Shown in pieces: positions 10,989 to 22,824 of a DNA stretch of 64,000 nt. The stretch spans positions 137,913,368 through 137,977,367 of the forward strand of contig JALGPY010000001.1 of assembly GCA_023055425.1 (NCBI GenBank), given 5' to 3'. The position numbers were made by a program, and so were the translations under genes. Below the pieces are notes generated by a model. The model searched no databases and was not told where the DNA came from. It saw nothing but the letters and a program-made list of their open reading frames with translations. The first letter of the stretch is position 1. Each line of letters opens with the position of its first letter. Source of the DNA: Linanthus parryae. Taxonomy: Eukaryota > Streptophyta > Magnoliopsida > Ericales > Polemoniaceae.

Positions 10989-12823
10989 AATTCAACGTCT
11001 TCAAATCTCTCCAGCTTCCTGATCATTATGGGCATGAAAACTGTTTTGCAGTGGAAGTAATTGATGACATGGAGAGTGAGGAGATGGAAAATTTATGGGA
11101 GGAATTTGAGGACATGTATCCAGAGGAAGCAGAGGAGCACCACGCTGAGCAGATCATGGGAACAGAGAGCTGGGTCACTCTATATAAGGATGAAGGAGGC
11201 GAGCAGAAAATGACACTGGTCCCATCACTTCAGGAACCACCAGTCCTGGAATTGAAACAGTTGCCAGACCACCTCAGGTACGCTTTTATTGGTGAAAATA
11301 ATACTCTGCCAGTAATTGTTTCGTCTCTTCTATCTCAGGAACAGGAACAAAAGCTGCTGGAGGTACTTCGAGAGCATAAAGAAGCCATCGGATGGACAAT
11401 TGCTGACCTAAAGGGAATCAGTCCTGATTACTGCATGCACAAAATAAGAATTGAAGAAGGAAAGAAGCCAGTCATCCAACCTCAACGGAGACTAAACCCA
11501 ATTATGAAAGATGTGGTACGTAAGGAGGTCATGAAGTGGCTAGAAGCAGGGATTATATACCCCATATCAGACAGCACCGGGGTCAGTCCTGTCCAGTGTG
11601 TACCAAAGAAAGGGGGTATTACAGTAGTACAGAACGCTGATCAGGAGCAGATCGCCCAGCGCACTGTCATTGGCTGGCGAATCTGTATGGACTATCGGAA
11701 GCTGAACGAAGCAACACTGAAAGACCACTTTCCGCTGCCATTCATGGACCAGATGTTGGACAGATTGGCCCACCATGCTTATTATTGCTTTCTTGACGGG
11801 TACTCCGGCTACAACCAGATCTATATAAATCCGGAAGATCAAGAAAAGACGATGTTCACCTGCCCATACGGAACATTTGTCTTTAGACGAATGCCATTTG
11901 GATTATGCAATGCTCCCGCAACATTCCAAAGATGTATGATGGCCATTTTCTCTGACATGATAGAGAAAAATTTGGAAGTTTTCATGGACGATTTTTCGTT
12001 ATTTGGGGACAGCTTTGATGATTGCTTATACCATCTGGCCAGAGTTCTGATTCGATGCAGAAAAACTAACCTGGTACTCAACTGGGAAAAATGCCACTTC
12101 ATGGTTACAGAAGGAATAGTGCTGGGACACAGGATTTCCAGCAAAGGACTGGAAGTAGACAGAGCAAAGATAGAGGTGATCAAGCAGCTACCATATCCAA
12201 CCACAGTGAAGGCAATCAAGAGTTTTTTGGGCCACGCAGGATTTTACAGAAGGTTTATCAAAGATTTCTCCAAAATTACAAAGCCACTATGTAATTTGTT
12301 GGGAAAAGATGTGCCCTTCATATTTGACGAAGCCTGCAAAGAAGCCTTTGACGTACTTAAAGACAGGCTGACAACTGCGCCCATTATCACAACGCCAGAT
12401 TGGACCCTCCCATTCGAGCTGATGTGTGACGCCAGTGATTACGCAGTGGGCGCAGTACTGGGACAGCGAAAAGATAAAGTGTGCAGTGTCATTTACTATG
12501 CCAGCAGGGTCCTGAATGAGGCACAGTATAATTACGGGACTATAGAGAAGGAGCTGCTGGCAGTCGTTTTTGCTCTGGATAAGTTCAGATCCTACCTGGT
12601 AGGTTCAAAAGTCATCATATTCACAGATCACAGTGCACTGAAATACTTACTGGAGAAAAAGGATGCAAAGCCAAGGCTGCTGCGTTGGATCCTGCTGATG
12701 CAGGAATTTGATGTCGAAATCAGGGATAAAAAGGGAGTTGAAAATGTGGTAGCTGATCATCTATCTCGCCTGGAAAACCATACGAAAAGAATTGATACCA
12801 ATTCAAGAAAATTTCCCGGATGA
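10985..12823 (+). pseudogene. Reverse transcriptase and RNase H of element B
   Basis: A 612-codon frame. It holds a linker with [13 protein letters not shown] and [15 protein letters not shown] (residues 75-145), an RT domain from about 165 to 345 with [24 protein letters not shown] and the catalytic FMDD at about residue 333, and an RNase H domain with [25 protein letters not shown] and [10 protein letters not shown] near residues 475-560. [11 protein letters not shown] end follows. The domain set and spacing are complete. Upstream a one-base deletion separates it from protease, and downstream another indel near 12780-12800 moves integrase to a different frame, so the polyprotein is broken. 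Confidence 0.9.
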
Positions 12824-13345
12824 GCATATTATGAAGATCAAGACCAACAGACGACCCTGGTATTACGCAATAGCCAATTATTTGGTCAATGGAGCACTCC
12901 ATGAAGACATCACCCCTTGGCAGAAAAAGAAGTTTATTTCAGAATGCAGGCAATATTTCTGGGACGATCCTTATCTATTCAAGCAAGGGGCATATAATAT
13001 TCTCCGTCGTTGCATCCCATGTCACGAGATTTTGGAGGTAATTCAGCACTGCCACTCAGCACAATGTGGGGGACACTTCAGCGGATCGAGAACAGCCCAC
13101 AAAATGCTGCAGTTAGGATTTTTCTGGCCAACAGTCTTCAAGGATTGCCATGATTATGCGCAAAGTTGTGATCGCTGCCAATGTATAGGAAATATTTCCC
13201 AGCGAAATGAAATGCCTATGACACTTTCGCAGGAAGTCGAGCCTTTTGACGTTTGGGGTATTGATTTTATGGGTCCATTCCCTTCGTCTCTGGGAAATCT
13301 CTACATCTTACTGGCAGTAGACTATGTGTCAAAATGGGTGGAAGC
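12792..13345 (+). pseudogene. N-terminal half of element B integrase, cut by element C
   Basis: It contains the HHCC zinc-binding domain ([11 protein letters not shown] ... [21 protein letters not shown]) and the first catalytic Asp in [12 protein letters not shown]. At 13345 the coding sequence is interrupted by element C; target duplication GAAGC at 13341-13345. Homology resumes at 26850 with the next residues of the same domain. Confidence 0.9.
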
Positions 13346-14915
13346 TGATGCGCAAACTAACGTGTTGTCGCAAGTGTACGAATCTTGTAATACCGGGTGC
13401 AATTAGACTCGGGTGATCGTTCCCACGAGGACTGTTTCGGGTTTACTCACGTTGTCAGTTTCGGTTAACCGAGTGTAGTAACAAGGAGGAGTAGGTTGTG
13501 ATTGTAGTGACTAAACTAAAAACAGAAATTAAAAACGTAAACGTAAATATTTTTTGTGACGTTTTCTGAAATAAGCTGAATTGGTTGTAACGATAATAGA
13601 TGAAGACTAGGCTCCAGGATCCCCTAGGGTTTCTACAGATTTCAGTTTTACGTTCGATTATGAAAACACTCCGCAGTTTCGATATCTGTGCAACGTACCA
13701 GTTGTGCAGTGACTTTTCAGATTCCACACGTAATCCCGATCCTGCAGACTTTCGGATTCTTGTTAAGCTGCCTAAGTCTGCAGTCTCGGTCTAATCCTGT
13801 TAGGGTTTCTAACCTGTCCGAATGGCCCGGGTCGAATTCTCTAACAGTTGGTGTCACGTTTTTCGATGCTAGCCCTATCTCCCTTTCTCTGGTCGGTCTA
13901 TCAGGGTAAGGTACTAAATCCTGGTTTTTCTTCCTAACCCTAACTTGACGTTTTCACCTACAAGCTCGGGTCTATAGCAATCCTGGGTGATCAATCCTAT
14001 CATGCATATACAATAATAATCAAAACCGGAATAACAGATATAACTTGCTGAATTAAGATAACAATCATGAATCCATAAACGCAGTAGTCATAAAATCTGG
14101 GTACGAAACCCTAGGTTCACCGAGAACCTAGGTGAGAAGTTTAGCTACGACTAGACATAATACAAAACGCAGTTTCTGAATATAAAGAGAGAGAACGAAA
14201 TCAAACTAAGTCTTCGAATCTCGAATCACGCTTTCGTGCTCTCCGTGAATGCTCTGACTTGCCCTTCGGTTGTGCTGAGAATTGTGTTGTGTCTCCCTGT
14301 CTTCGAAACGAGTCTGGACGAGTCTTTAAATAGTGCTATTTTCCCCCGAAACGCTTGTGCCCGAAATTACGGAATCTGCCATCGGTCCACCGCCTTCGAC
14401 CAAAAAGTCAAAACTGGCTGCGTATATACGCAGGGTTGCGTATATACCCAACCAGAGCATATAACAACCTCCCCCTCTCCCCCTCCTGCCTGCGTATATA
14501 CGCAGGCAGGGGGGTGGAGAGGAGGCCCTGCTTGGTCCTTTGGTGGGCCAGGTTGGGTCCCCTGGGTCCCACTCTTCTGCCTGACACTCCCGGTTTGCCT
14601 CCCTTGGTGTTCTCCTGCTTTTCCGTGTTCTCGTCTTGTCCCGGTTTTGTGCACGTTTCCCGAGACGGTCCCGGCTTGGTCCCTGCACGCTTCCCGATGC
14701 ACCTCCCGAACGTGTTCCTGAAAAGGCAACACGAACGAAAACCCGCGATCATATCCAAATATAGCAATAAATAAGCAGAAATCCAGGAAGTACAAATAAA
14801 CGTCTCGTTCTAGATTCCCGAGGCACCCTAAGGCATTTTCCGACAAAAACCGCTAATTCTGACACAAATACTCGTGAAATCAGGCTAAAAGATAACCCCT
14901 AATTGGGCGTTATCA
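13346..14915 (-). repeat. 3' LTR of element C
   Basis: A 1570-bp copy of 25266-26844. It has palindrome sites at 14419-14432 and 14437-14450 (the latter degenerate, ending CCCA) and a single site at 14491-14504. A TATA-like TATTTAAAG is on the minus strand (14324-14332), with the palindromes 85-180 bp upstream of it in element orientation. Compared with the 5' LTR it lacks exactly one 18-bp palindrome unit and gains a 9-bp GGGTCCCCT-like repeat. Confidence 0.93.
14419..14504. promoter_or_regulatory. Palindrome cluster upstream of the TATA box (element C, 3' LTR)
   Basis: TGCGTATATACGCA is a perfect 14-bp palindrome at 14419-14432. A degenerate partner starts 18 bp further on. A third copy at 14491-14504 sits in a 26-bp perfect palindrome (14485-14510, CCTGCC/GGCAGG arms). 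Confidence 0.75.
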
Positions 14916-14932
14916 AATACCCCCGCACTAAA
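14916..14932 (-). other. Polypurine tract of element C
   Basis: On the minus strand this reads TTTAGTGCGGGGGTATT immediately before the 3' LTR, the place where plus-strand DNA synthesis is primed. Element B has the equivalent AGTGTGGGGGTATT before its 3' LTR. Confidence 0.8.
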
Positions 14933-16828
14933 CATTGCTCGTCCCGAGCAATCCTGCCAACTCTAGCCTGCATTTCTGTCCTCGTGACTGACTCTGTACA
15001 TACCCTACCGTTGCATACGCTTTCGACCCGAACCTTTCAACCGGACGACTCGATAGAAAAACTGACTCAGATAGAATATACACAGACTCAAACGACTCAA
15101 AACAGACTAGTTACAAAAATATTTTTTTTGCGAGATTGGGCAACCTCAAAAACATAAACAGTGTGTCCTCGTGATCTCATCCTTTTCAGAATTTACTTCC
15201 CTGCAAGCGATCGGTAAGTCTGAACAGATTTATATGGTGGAATTAAGCACTGGACCAAAGTACTATTACTTTGGTTATCAAACTGAACAAATCCCTAGCT
15301 AACTTACCATCCGAGCTGTTTTCCCGAAGGATCTATGTCTAATCAGGTAGGATAAGTATATGTATCAAGGTACGGCATAATCCTACTTGTTATGACATTC
15401 TCACAATTTACCAAACTCACACCCCTCACCGAGATCCCAAAAAACTGCCCGAAACACCTAAGTTCCTGTTTTCCCAATTCTCCTGTCCCCCGGTGTGTCT
15501 TCGCCGTGCTCGCGGCCACAAATGTGAAGCGGTGCAAAACGTCTCGAAAATTGTGCCACTCACTCAGCTTTTTATTTAAATAACAATAACATAAAACAAA
15601 CTAAAAACTAGATCATGATTTTTTTTCTTTTTCTTTTTCTTTTCTTTTCTTTTTCTTTTATATATATATATATATTTTTATATAACACAACTATATATAC
15701 AAACGTACACGAATACTGACAATACTAAACTGACTAAGCTGAGTGAGTGAAAATAAATCTCTGCCGTGGGGTACGCAAAATGTCCTCATGTGAAGTACCC
15801 CCACACTAATCCTGAAGCGCTGATCATGTAGTCGTGATAATACTGTGCAGTCCCACCGAACCTCCTCATCACCAAAGATGTAGAAAAACGGCACAACCAC
15901 CAATTGACCCTACAACCCCCCCGGAACCTCGTTTTGTGCGAAAAGATACTCGCACGCGACTAACTCCTCCTGTGGTCACTATGTAGTGAAGTGATCCACC
16001 TCCGCAAATTAATGCACTGTCGCCACTAACTCACCCTGTCCTTACCTCGAAAAACGTGTCAATATCGAAACTGTCCAAAACTGATAACTCATGAAGCTCC
16101 CCCATCTCAAACCTGCCCCTACTCACTCCCTCCGTCATAACACGTAGAATAGCCAACTATCGACTGATGAGGTCTCAAAGACGGCTGCCTAGGCTAAAGT
16201 GGCTACGAAGAAAGAGGGTAAATGGCTTCAAAAGGGTTGACTAATTGGACCTAGGGGTAAGAAACAAGACGTGAGGTCCCTTGATAGCCAGTCACTCCAC
16301 CGAAAAATGCGATGACCGTGACGGCGCCCGTGGGCGGGTTGTCGACTACCTATGTGACAGTGGTGTAGCAACTAGTCGGATTTTTAGCTCAGGTGATAAT
16401 TACTTGCGGATTCCAAAGGTCACTGGCTCTCACCTATCTACTATACCTCGGTGCAAGTTTTCTTCTCTTTCAAAGGATTCAAACTCAATTTCTTCACTGT
16501 TTTCGTTATCTCGATTGCCCTTTCTCAAATTTTTTTGATTTTAAACCTTTTTTTTTTGAAAAATAATTTATACTTGCTGTTTGCGTATATACGCAGGTCT
16601 GCGTATATACCCAACAAGCAGCATAAAAAATTTTAATTTTTCATTTTTTTTTAAATTATATACAATGCATGGCCAGAATGAGTATGGTGGGTTGACTCAA
16701 ATGAAGAAAATATGCTGACTCAAAAATAAAAATAAAACTGCAAATAAATACGAAAAAACGTGCAGACCGGGTAAATGCAGACACGACTACCACCCCCCAC
16801 ACTAAGAGGTGGCATGCCCTCATAGCAC
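14933..16828 (-). other. 3' untranslated region of element C
   Basis: I see no coding sequence. It holds a pyrimidine-rich/TA run (about 15617-15676), two PPT-like copies on the minus strand (15797-15809 and 16790-16807), and a further palindrome pair at 16582-16613. The stretch lies between the accessory ORF and the true PPT. Confidence 0.7.
16582..16613. promoter_or_regulatory. Palindrome pair in element C 3' UTR
   Basis: Sites at 16582-16595 (perfect TGCGTATATACGCA) and 16600-16613 (ending CCCA) are spaced exactly 18 bp. The pair is flanked by inverted CTTGCTGTT / AACAAGCAG arms, so the whole can form one larger hairpin. Confidence 0.65.
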
Positions 16829-18622
16829 TCACTCGTCCAGAAAAAATGTCTGGTCTGACCCGGTCTCGGACGTACCGGATATGCTACCCGGCGAGCTGCT
16901 ACCTGAATCAGACCTAAAGACCGGATGACGCGCCCGTGTACGGGGCCGGTAATCAGAGGACTGCGACTCGGACCCAGTCCAACTGCTAGGTGGCTGGGAT
17001 CGCAAAGTCGTCCTGCCACTCGAAGGCTGCTTGGTACGGGACCCAGTCTGACGACCCGTAGGCTGCCGGGATCGTGTCCCAGGCTGCCGTCTCTCCTGTC
17101 GGGCAGGTGGCGGTGATGGCTGAGTCGGGGGAGGTGGCTGGGTCGGAGGTGGTGGAGCGGATGTACACTCGCTAGAGTCCCCGTCATCCGACCATCCCTC
17201 AGTAAAGCTGCTGGAGTAGGTGGGTGGAAAATACAGCGGAAGTGGCGGTTCTCGGCCTGCGTGCCGAGCCGCATCCCGCTGCTCCTCTCGAATACTAGCT
17301 AGGGCAGCCTGGGTGTCCTTCGTGACCTTCCGCTGAGTCCGGCGGTTATGCGTCAACGCTCTCCAAAGCTTGCCCACGCTCTCATACACCTTCTCTCCTA
17401 TGGACTTGCGTCCGCCCTGACACCCCTCAAATCTCTCGTCCACTCAGGGCAGTCTACGTGGCGGGGCTGGTCGAGCTCGTGGGGTCGGGTTGGCCCGTGG
17501 GGCCGGCTCACCTCGCTGTCGGGCTGGCTGAGGCTGGGCATTCCTCTCAGTCCCCTGTCTACTCGACTCGGGGCGCTCACTCTCTCTACTAGTACGGCAC
17601 CACCGAAGTCCGGCCGATGCCTGGCGACCGACTGGTCGCTCCTGAGTCGAACGCCTCCTAGGGGCAGGGGCAGGTGCAGGAGCCGGGTCCTCCTCCATAA
17701 TATCGTCATCCTCATCGAGGTCAACGACCGGCTGTGGTGGGCCCGGGTGACGGGCTATAAGCTTCCTATAAGGCCGTGGCCTAGGAGGAAGTAGATCACC
17801 CTCTGCATCATACATTGAAACCTCAAACTCCCGTGCCAGTTTGGCAATGAGGTTGGCGTACCCCAATCCCTTGTGGCTACCGGAGCAGTTCCGCTCCTGC
17901 ATGTACACCCAAATGCGACGAGGAATGTCAACCTCTCGTCGAAGAACAAGGCAATAGACTAAGAGTACGTACTCAAAGTCAAGGTAGGTAAAATACTTAA
18001 TACCCACTACCCTGTTCACTACCCACTCGCCCCACCAACGTGGCGGGCCGGTAATAAAACGAGAATGCAATTTCTTGCCTATCTCGCCTGGCCCCTCTCT
18101 CTCGAAATGGGCCCCCGGGTACCCCCCAGTCACAACCCGCAAAAGCTCAGAATCGCTAGGCGGGTAATCTGCACACTCAGCATATGCGCACGAGAAATGG
18201 CGCATCGGAATCTGGTACGCCTGGCGGATGGTATCCGCCGTGATCAACAGAAACGTACGCCGCAAATACACCCAGCGGACATCCCCGTTGGCCTCACCCT
18301 CCCCCTTATGCATGAGGTTTGCGTAAAAATCACGCACCAAGTCAGAACTAGAAACCTCCGGAAATCCCGCTAGAGACGTTCCGAAAATTTCCTGTCGACT
18401 CGCATACTCTGCCATCTCTGGTGGCATGCTCGTATGGTCGACCTGAAACTGGTAGTCTACGGGAAGGCTATGACCCATTTTGGTTCCGGTCAAAAATTAA
18501 AACTGAGCGTTATGGTTGACGAACCTAAAACTGTCAAACTGCCTAGAGGTAATATCATCCGCCTCATAGTCAGTCGGGATGTCGTCTCGCTCGGGGTCTA
18601 GGATGGGTACGTTAAACTCCAT
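16829..18622 (-). pseudogene. Accessory ORF downstream of pol in element C (two nonsense codons)
   Basis: From ATG 18622 one minus-strand frame runs about 600 codons to 16829, broken only by TAA (18497-18499) and TGA (about 17444-17446). Near the N-terminus FRFVNHNAQF aligns with HRFVNMEAHRF of the element B ORF. VRDFYANL and WVYLRRTFLLIT match the pattern of the 'putative plant transposon protein' family, and RWWGEWVVNRVVGIKYFTYLDF is nearly shared with B. A HKGLGYANLIAKLAREF helix follows. After about residue 300 come an acidic DLDEDDD run, Pro/Arg-rich low complexity and a charged helix (TQAALASIREEQRD) resembling the end of the B protein. Function is unknown. It occupies the place of the env-like gene of Athila but shows no signal peptide or membrane segment. 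Confidence 0.7.
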
Positions 18623-19258
18623 AGCAGACAAAACCTCGTAAAACGTGCCGACTCGGGAAAAATAAGCAAAAACGTGAAACGTGCACAAAAATAGTGTGTC
18701 TCGATAGATAGTCCACCTAAGAGCTACCAGAGGTCCACAAGGCAAAATTACCGAATATAACGGGCCTGGCTACGGGCCGTGCCAAAACGGAAAATAAAGC
18801 GAGGGATGAGATTTTCGACCTTCCCTAAACAGGGGTGAAGACCGGAGATTCTGCCCGGAAAGCCGCCGGAAAAGCCGCCGCCGGTCGCCGGAAAAATCGC
18901 CGGAAAACCAAACTGCCCGGAATTGATATCCGAGCCCACCAAATTGAAGCCCTCGATCTCCTCGTTCACGTTCCCTTGTACGGTTTTTGCTAGTTCTTGC
19001 TCTAACACCTTCGAATCTGCACTTTTCCTCAAGAACACCTCACTTTTTGATGAGAATTGCCCACTCGATTTTCGCTTGTTTCTGGATTTTGATGGATGAA
19101 ACTTGATCCTTGCGACGAGGGGATTCCAGAAATGTGCCCGGGTTTTGATTCGTAGGTCCGATGCAAAATTTGTGTTCTTCAAGTGGGAGAAAATGGAGGA
19201 AGAGAGAGAGAGAGAGAGAGAGGAGGTGCAACAATGGTAGCCGCGGCCTCTCCCCCCC

Positions 19259-19265
19259 TTATAAA
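19259..19265 (-). promoter_or_regulatory. Internal TATA box before the accessory ORF of element C
   Basis: TTTATAA on the minus strand. It is followed by a CT-dinucleotide-rich leader (the (GA)n run at 19201-19222 on the plus strand) and, about 640 bp on, the accessory ATG at 18622. Two palindrome pairs lie 70-190 bp upstream. Element B has the same arrangement. Confidence 0.6.
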
Positions 19266-19335
19266 CCCTAAAAGGTCAAAATGACCAAAATACCCCCGGG
19301 GTTTTGAAAAAATTATGTTTTTTTTCTTTTCTGTT

Positions 19336-19456
19336 TGCGTATATACGCAATACCGCGTATATACGCAATCAGAAAACAAAAAGAAAAAACCAAAAAATAA
19401 AAAAAATTGTCTCGGGCTGCGTATATACGCAGGGCTGCGTATATACGCAGCCCGAG
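19336..19456. promoter_or_regulatory. Two palindrome pairs upstream of the internal TATA box (element C)
   Basis: Sites start at 19336, 19354, 19418 and 19436; both pairs are spaced exactly 18 bp. The second pair lies within a perfect 21-bp inverted repeat (19411-19431 and 19436-19456) with a 4-bp spacer and CTCGGGC outer arms, so each pair is itself palindromic as a unit. The second site of the first pair starts with C instead of T. Confidence 0.75.
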
Positions 19457-19711
19457 GCAAAAAAATTTAATTTTTTTTTTCAAATCATCTCTCTTCCTCT
19501 GTTTTCCCGGTTCTGGCTGTTTTGGATGTTTTTTTGTATCTGCACATTCTCAAATTCAAAGTCAAAAACCCGCTCATCTCGCCTCTCTCGGAAATTCAGA
19601 AATGAACATAATAACGTAATAAACTAATATAAATAAATAAACGACTAATTTTGGGTTGCCTCCCAAACAGCGCCTTGTGATTTACGGTCGACGGCCCGAC
19701 CTTGTTACCTC

Positions 19712-22700
19712 TTACGGGTCATAAAAATAGACCGGGTCTATTTTGACGAATTCGGCGGTCTCGAGATACGGCTTGATCCGGTTCCCGTTCACCCTGAAAT
19801 TGGACTTGTCTTTTGGATTTTCCAGCTCGAATGCCCCCCAGGCAAAAATCTGTTTGATGATGAACGGTCCCGACCAACGAGACCTCAGCTTGCCCGGAAA
19901 GAACCGCATCCGGGTATTGTAGAGAAGCACTTTGTCGCCTTCGTTAAACTGCTTTTGGCGTGATACGGTTATCATGCCACTTCTTTGTCTTCTCTTGGTA
20001 AATTTTGGCGCTCTCGAAAGCCGTTCTGCGGAATTCCTCTAATTCCAGCAGCGCCATCTTCCTCTTATCTCCTGCTAGATTCTGGTCCAAGTTGAGCAGT
20101 TTGATGGCCCAATACGCCTTGTGCTCTAGTTCCACCGGTAAGTGGCACGCTTTCCCAAAAACGAGCTGGTACGGTGACATTCCCAGCGGTGTTTTGAAAC
20201 CAGTCCTGTAAGCCCAAAGCGCATCGTCCAGTCTGACGGACCAATCCTTTCGGCCGAGATTCACTGTTTTCTCGAGTATGCTCTTGATCTCTCGATTCGA
20301 CACCTCGGCTTGCCCGTTTGTCTGCGGATGGTAGGGTAACGAGACTTTATGAACTGACACGCCGTACTGTTTCAGAACTTTCGCAAAAACTCGATTGATG
20401 AAGTGCGAGCCCTCGTCGCTAATCATTGCCCTGGGAGTCCCGAAACGAGTGAAAACGTTGCGTTTCAGAAAACGCTCAACGGTAGCTGCATCGTTTTTCT
20501 GACACGCGATCGCTTCGATCCACTTCGTCACATAATCTACTGCAAGCAGAATGTAAAGATTTCCCATTGAAGACGGGAACGGACCCATGAAGTCAATCCC
20601 CCATACATCAAATGGCTCTACCTCCTGCCACAAGGTCATCGGCATCTCGTCCCGGTGTGACGTGTTTCCTGTCCTCTGGCACCTATCACATCCCTGCACA
20701 TAGTCGTGACAGTCCTTGAAGATTGTCGGCCAAAAAAAACCGGACTGTAGTATTTTATGAGCTGTTCGCGTTCCCCCAAAATGACCCCCACACTGTGATG
20801 AGTGGCAGTGTCGGATTACATTCCAGGCCTCGTGGGTCGGGATACAGCTTCTCAGGATGTTGTCGGCCCCCTGTTTGAATAAGTACGGGTCGTCCCAGAA
20901 ATACTGTCGACTTTCGGCAATGAACTTTTTCCGCTGCGACGGGGTAAGATCCTCGGGAAGCGTGCCAGTTACCAAGTAATTGGCTATGGCATAGTACCAT
21001 GGTCTCCCGATTTTTACTGCCATGATGTGCTCGTCCGGGAAGTTTTCCTTGATCGGCACCGGGTCCACCTTCACGTTCTCAAGTCTAGATAGGTGATCCG
21101 CTACCACGTTCTCAACTCCCTTCTTGTCCCGGATTTCCACATCGAATTCCTGCATCAGTAGCACCCACCTCAACAGTCTCGGTTTCGCGTCCTTCTTGTC
21201 CAGCAGGTATTTCAGGGCACTATGGTCGGTAAAAACGATAACTTTCGACCCGACCAAGTCGGGCCTGAATTTATCCAGGGCGTACACCACGACCAGCAGT
21301 TCTTTTTCTGTCTTGCCATAGTTGAGCTGGGCATCGTTGAGTACCCGGCTTGCATAATAAATGACGTGGCATACCTTATCCTTTCGCTGTCCCAAAACTG
21401 CCCCGACTGCGTAGTCGCTAGCGTCACACATCAGCTCAAACGGGAGTGACCAATCTGGCGTGGTTATAACCGGGGCTGTGGTCAGCTTCTCTTTCAAATG
21501 GTCAAAAGCTTGCCGACATGCTGCATCGAAATCAAAGGGTACGTCTTTTCCGAGTAAAGCGCAAAGTGGCTTTGTGATCTTGGAAAAGTCTTTGATGAAT
21601 CTTCGGTAAAATCCTGCATGTCCCAGAAAACTCTTGATCGCCCTTACGTTTGTCGGGTATGGAAGCTGCTTTATCACCTCGATCTTAGCCCTTTCCACCT
21701 CGAGTCCCTTGCTGGAAATTCTGTGACCCAGCACGATCCCCTCGGTGACCATAAAGTGACACTTTTCCCAATTGAGCACCAAATTCGCCTTCTTGCATCG
21801 GATCAGAACCTGGCCCAAATGGAACAGGCAGTCATCGAAACTGTCCCCGAATAGTGAAATGTCGTCCATGAAGACCTCCAGATTTTTCTCGATCATGTCG
21901 GAAAAAATTGCCATCATACATCTCTGGAACGTGGCAGGAGCATTACACAACCCGAACGGCATGCGCCGAAACGCGAATGTACCGTATGGGCAGGTAAACG
22001 TCGTCTTTTCCTGATCCTACGGGGCTATGCAAATCTGGTTGTACCCGGAGTACCCGTCCAGAAAATAGTAATAGGCGTGGTGGGCGAGCCGGTCCAGCAT
22101 CTGGTCCATGAATGGCAGCGGGAAGTGGTCCTTTAGTGTTGCATCGTTTAGCCTCCGATAGTCCATGCAGATCCGCCAGCCCGTAACGGTGCGCTGCGCA
22201 ATCTGCTCCTGATCTTTATTCTGCACCACCGTAATACCCCCCTTTTTGGGCACGCACTGGACCGGGCTGATCCACGTGCTGTCCGATATGGGGTAGATGA
22301 TTCCCGCTTCCAGCCACTTCATGACCTCTTTTCGCACAACGTCCTTCATGTTAGGATTCAGTCTCCGCTGGGGCTGAATCACCGGTTTCTTGCCCTCTTC
22401 AATTCGGATCTTGTGCATGCAATAGGAGGGGCTGATCCCCTTGATATCTGCAATCGTTCATGCGATTGCTTCCTTATGCTCTCGCAATACATCCAACAGT
22501 TTCTTCTCCTGTTCCTGAGATAAACGAGATGAAACAATTACGGGCAGAGTACTATTTTCACCAATATAAGCATACCTGAGATGGCTCGGGAGCGGTTTCA
22601 GCTCCAGTGCGGGTGGCTCTTTGAGTGACGGGACCAGAATCATCTTTTGCCCGCCGTCTTCGTCCCGGTGCAAGGTGGTCCAGTCCTCGGCTCTCATGGC

Positions 22701-22769
22701 GTGCTCGCACCGAGTCTTCTCCTTTTTTTCCCCGTACATGCTGTCAATCTCTTCCCACAATTGGTCCAT
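19712..22769 (-). pseudogene. Pol (RT, RNase H, integrase) of element C
   Basis: Starting near 22769 the minus strand encodes the linker (HLRYAYIGENSTLPVIV), RT with [24 protein letters not shown] and FMDD, RNase H with [15 protein letters not shown] and [10 protein letters not shown], and integrase with the HHCC domain ([11 protein letters not shown] ... CDRCQ). The catalytic residues are in [17 protein letters not shown] and [11 protein letters not shown]. Breaks: a TGA at 22458-22460, a TAG at 22017-22019 (both in an otherwise continuous frame), and a frameshift near 19965 before the C-terminal RWSGPF segment. Another frameshift and stops separate it from protease. The enzymes copied and integrated the element; this copy cannot encode them intact. 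Confidence 0.9.
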
Positions 22770-22824
22770 CTCCTCGTTTTACCAGCCTTCGTCCACCACA
22801 TCTATAGCAAAGATGTCCTTTTGT

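Noticed and set aside
14236..14846. ORFs of 120-160 codons on both strands of the element C LTRs
   Set aside because: They occur in both LTR copies, overlap on six frames, and include palindrome-derived CVYTQ or LRIYA repeats. LTR promoter sequence explains them.
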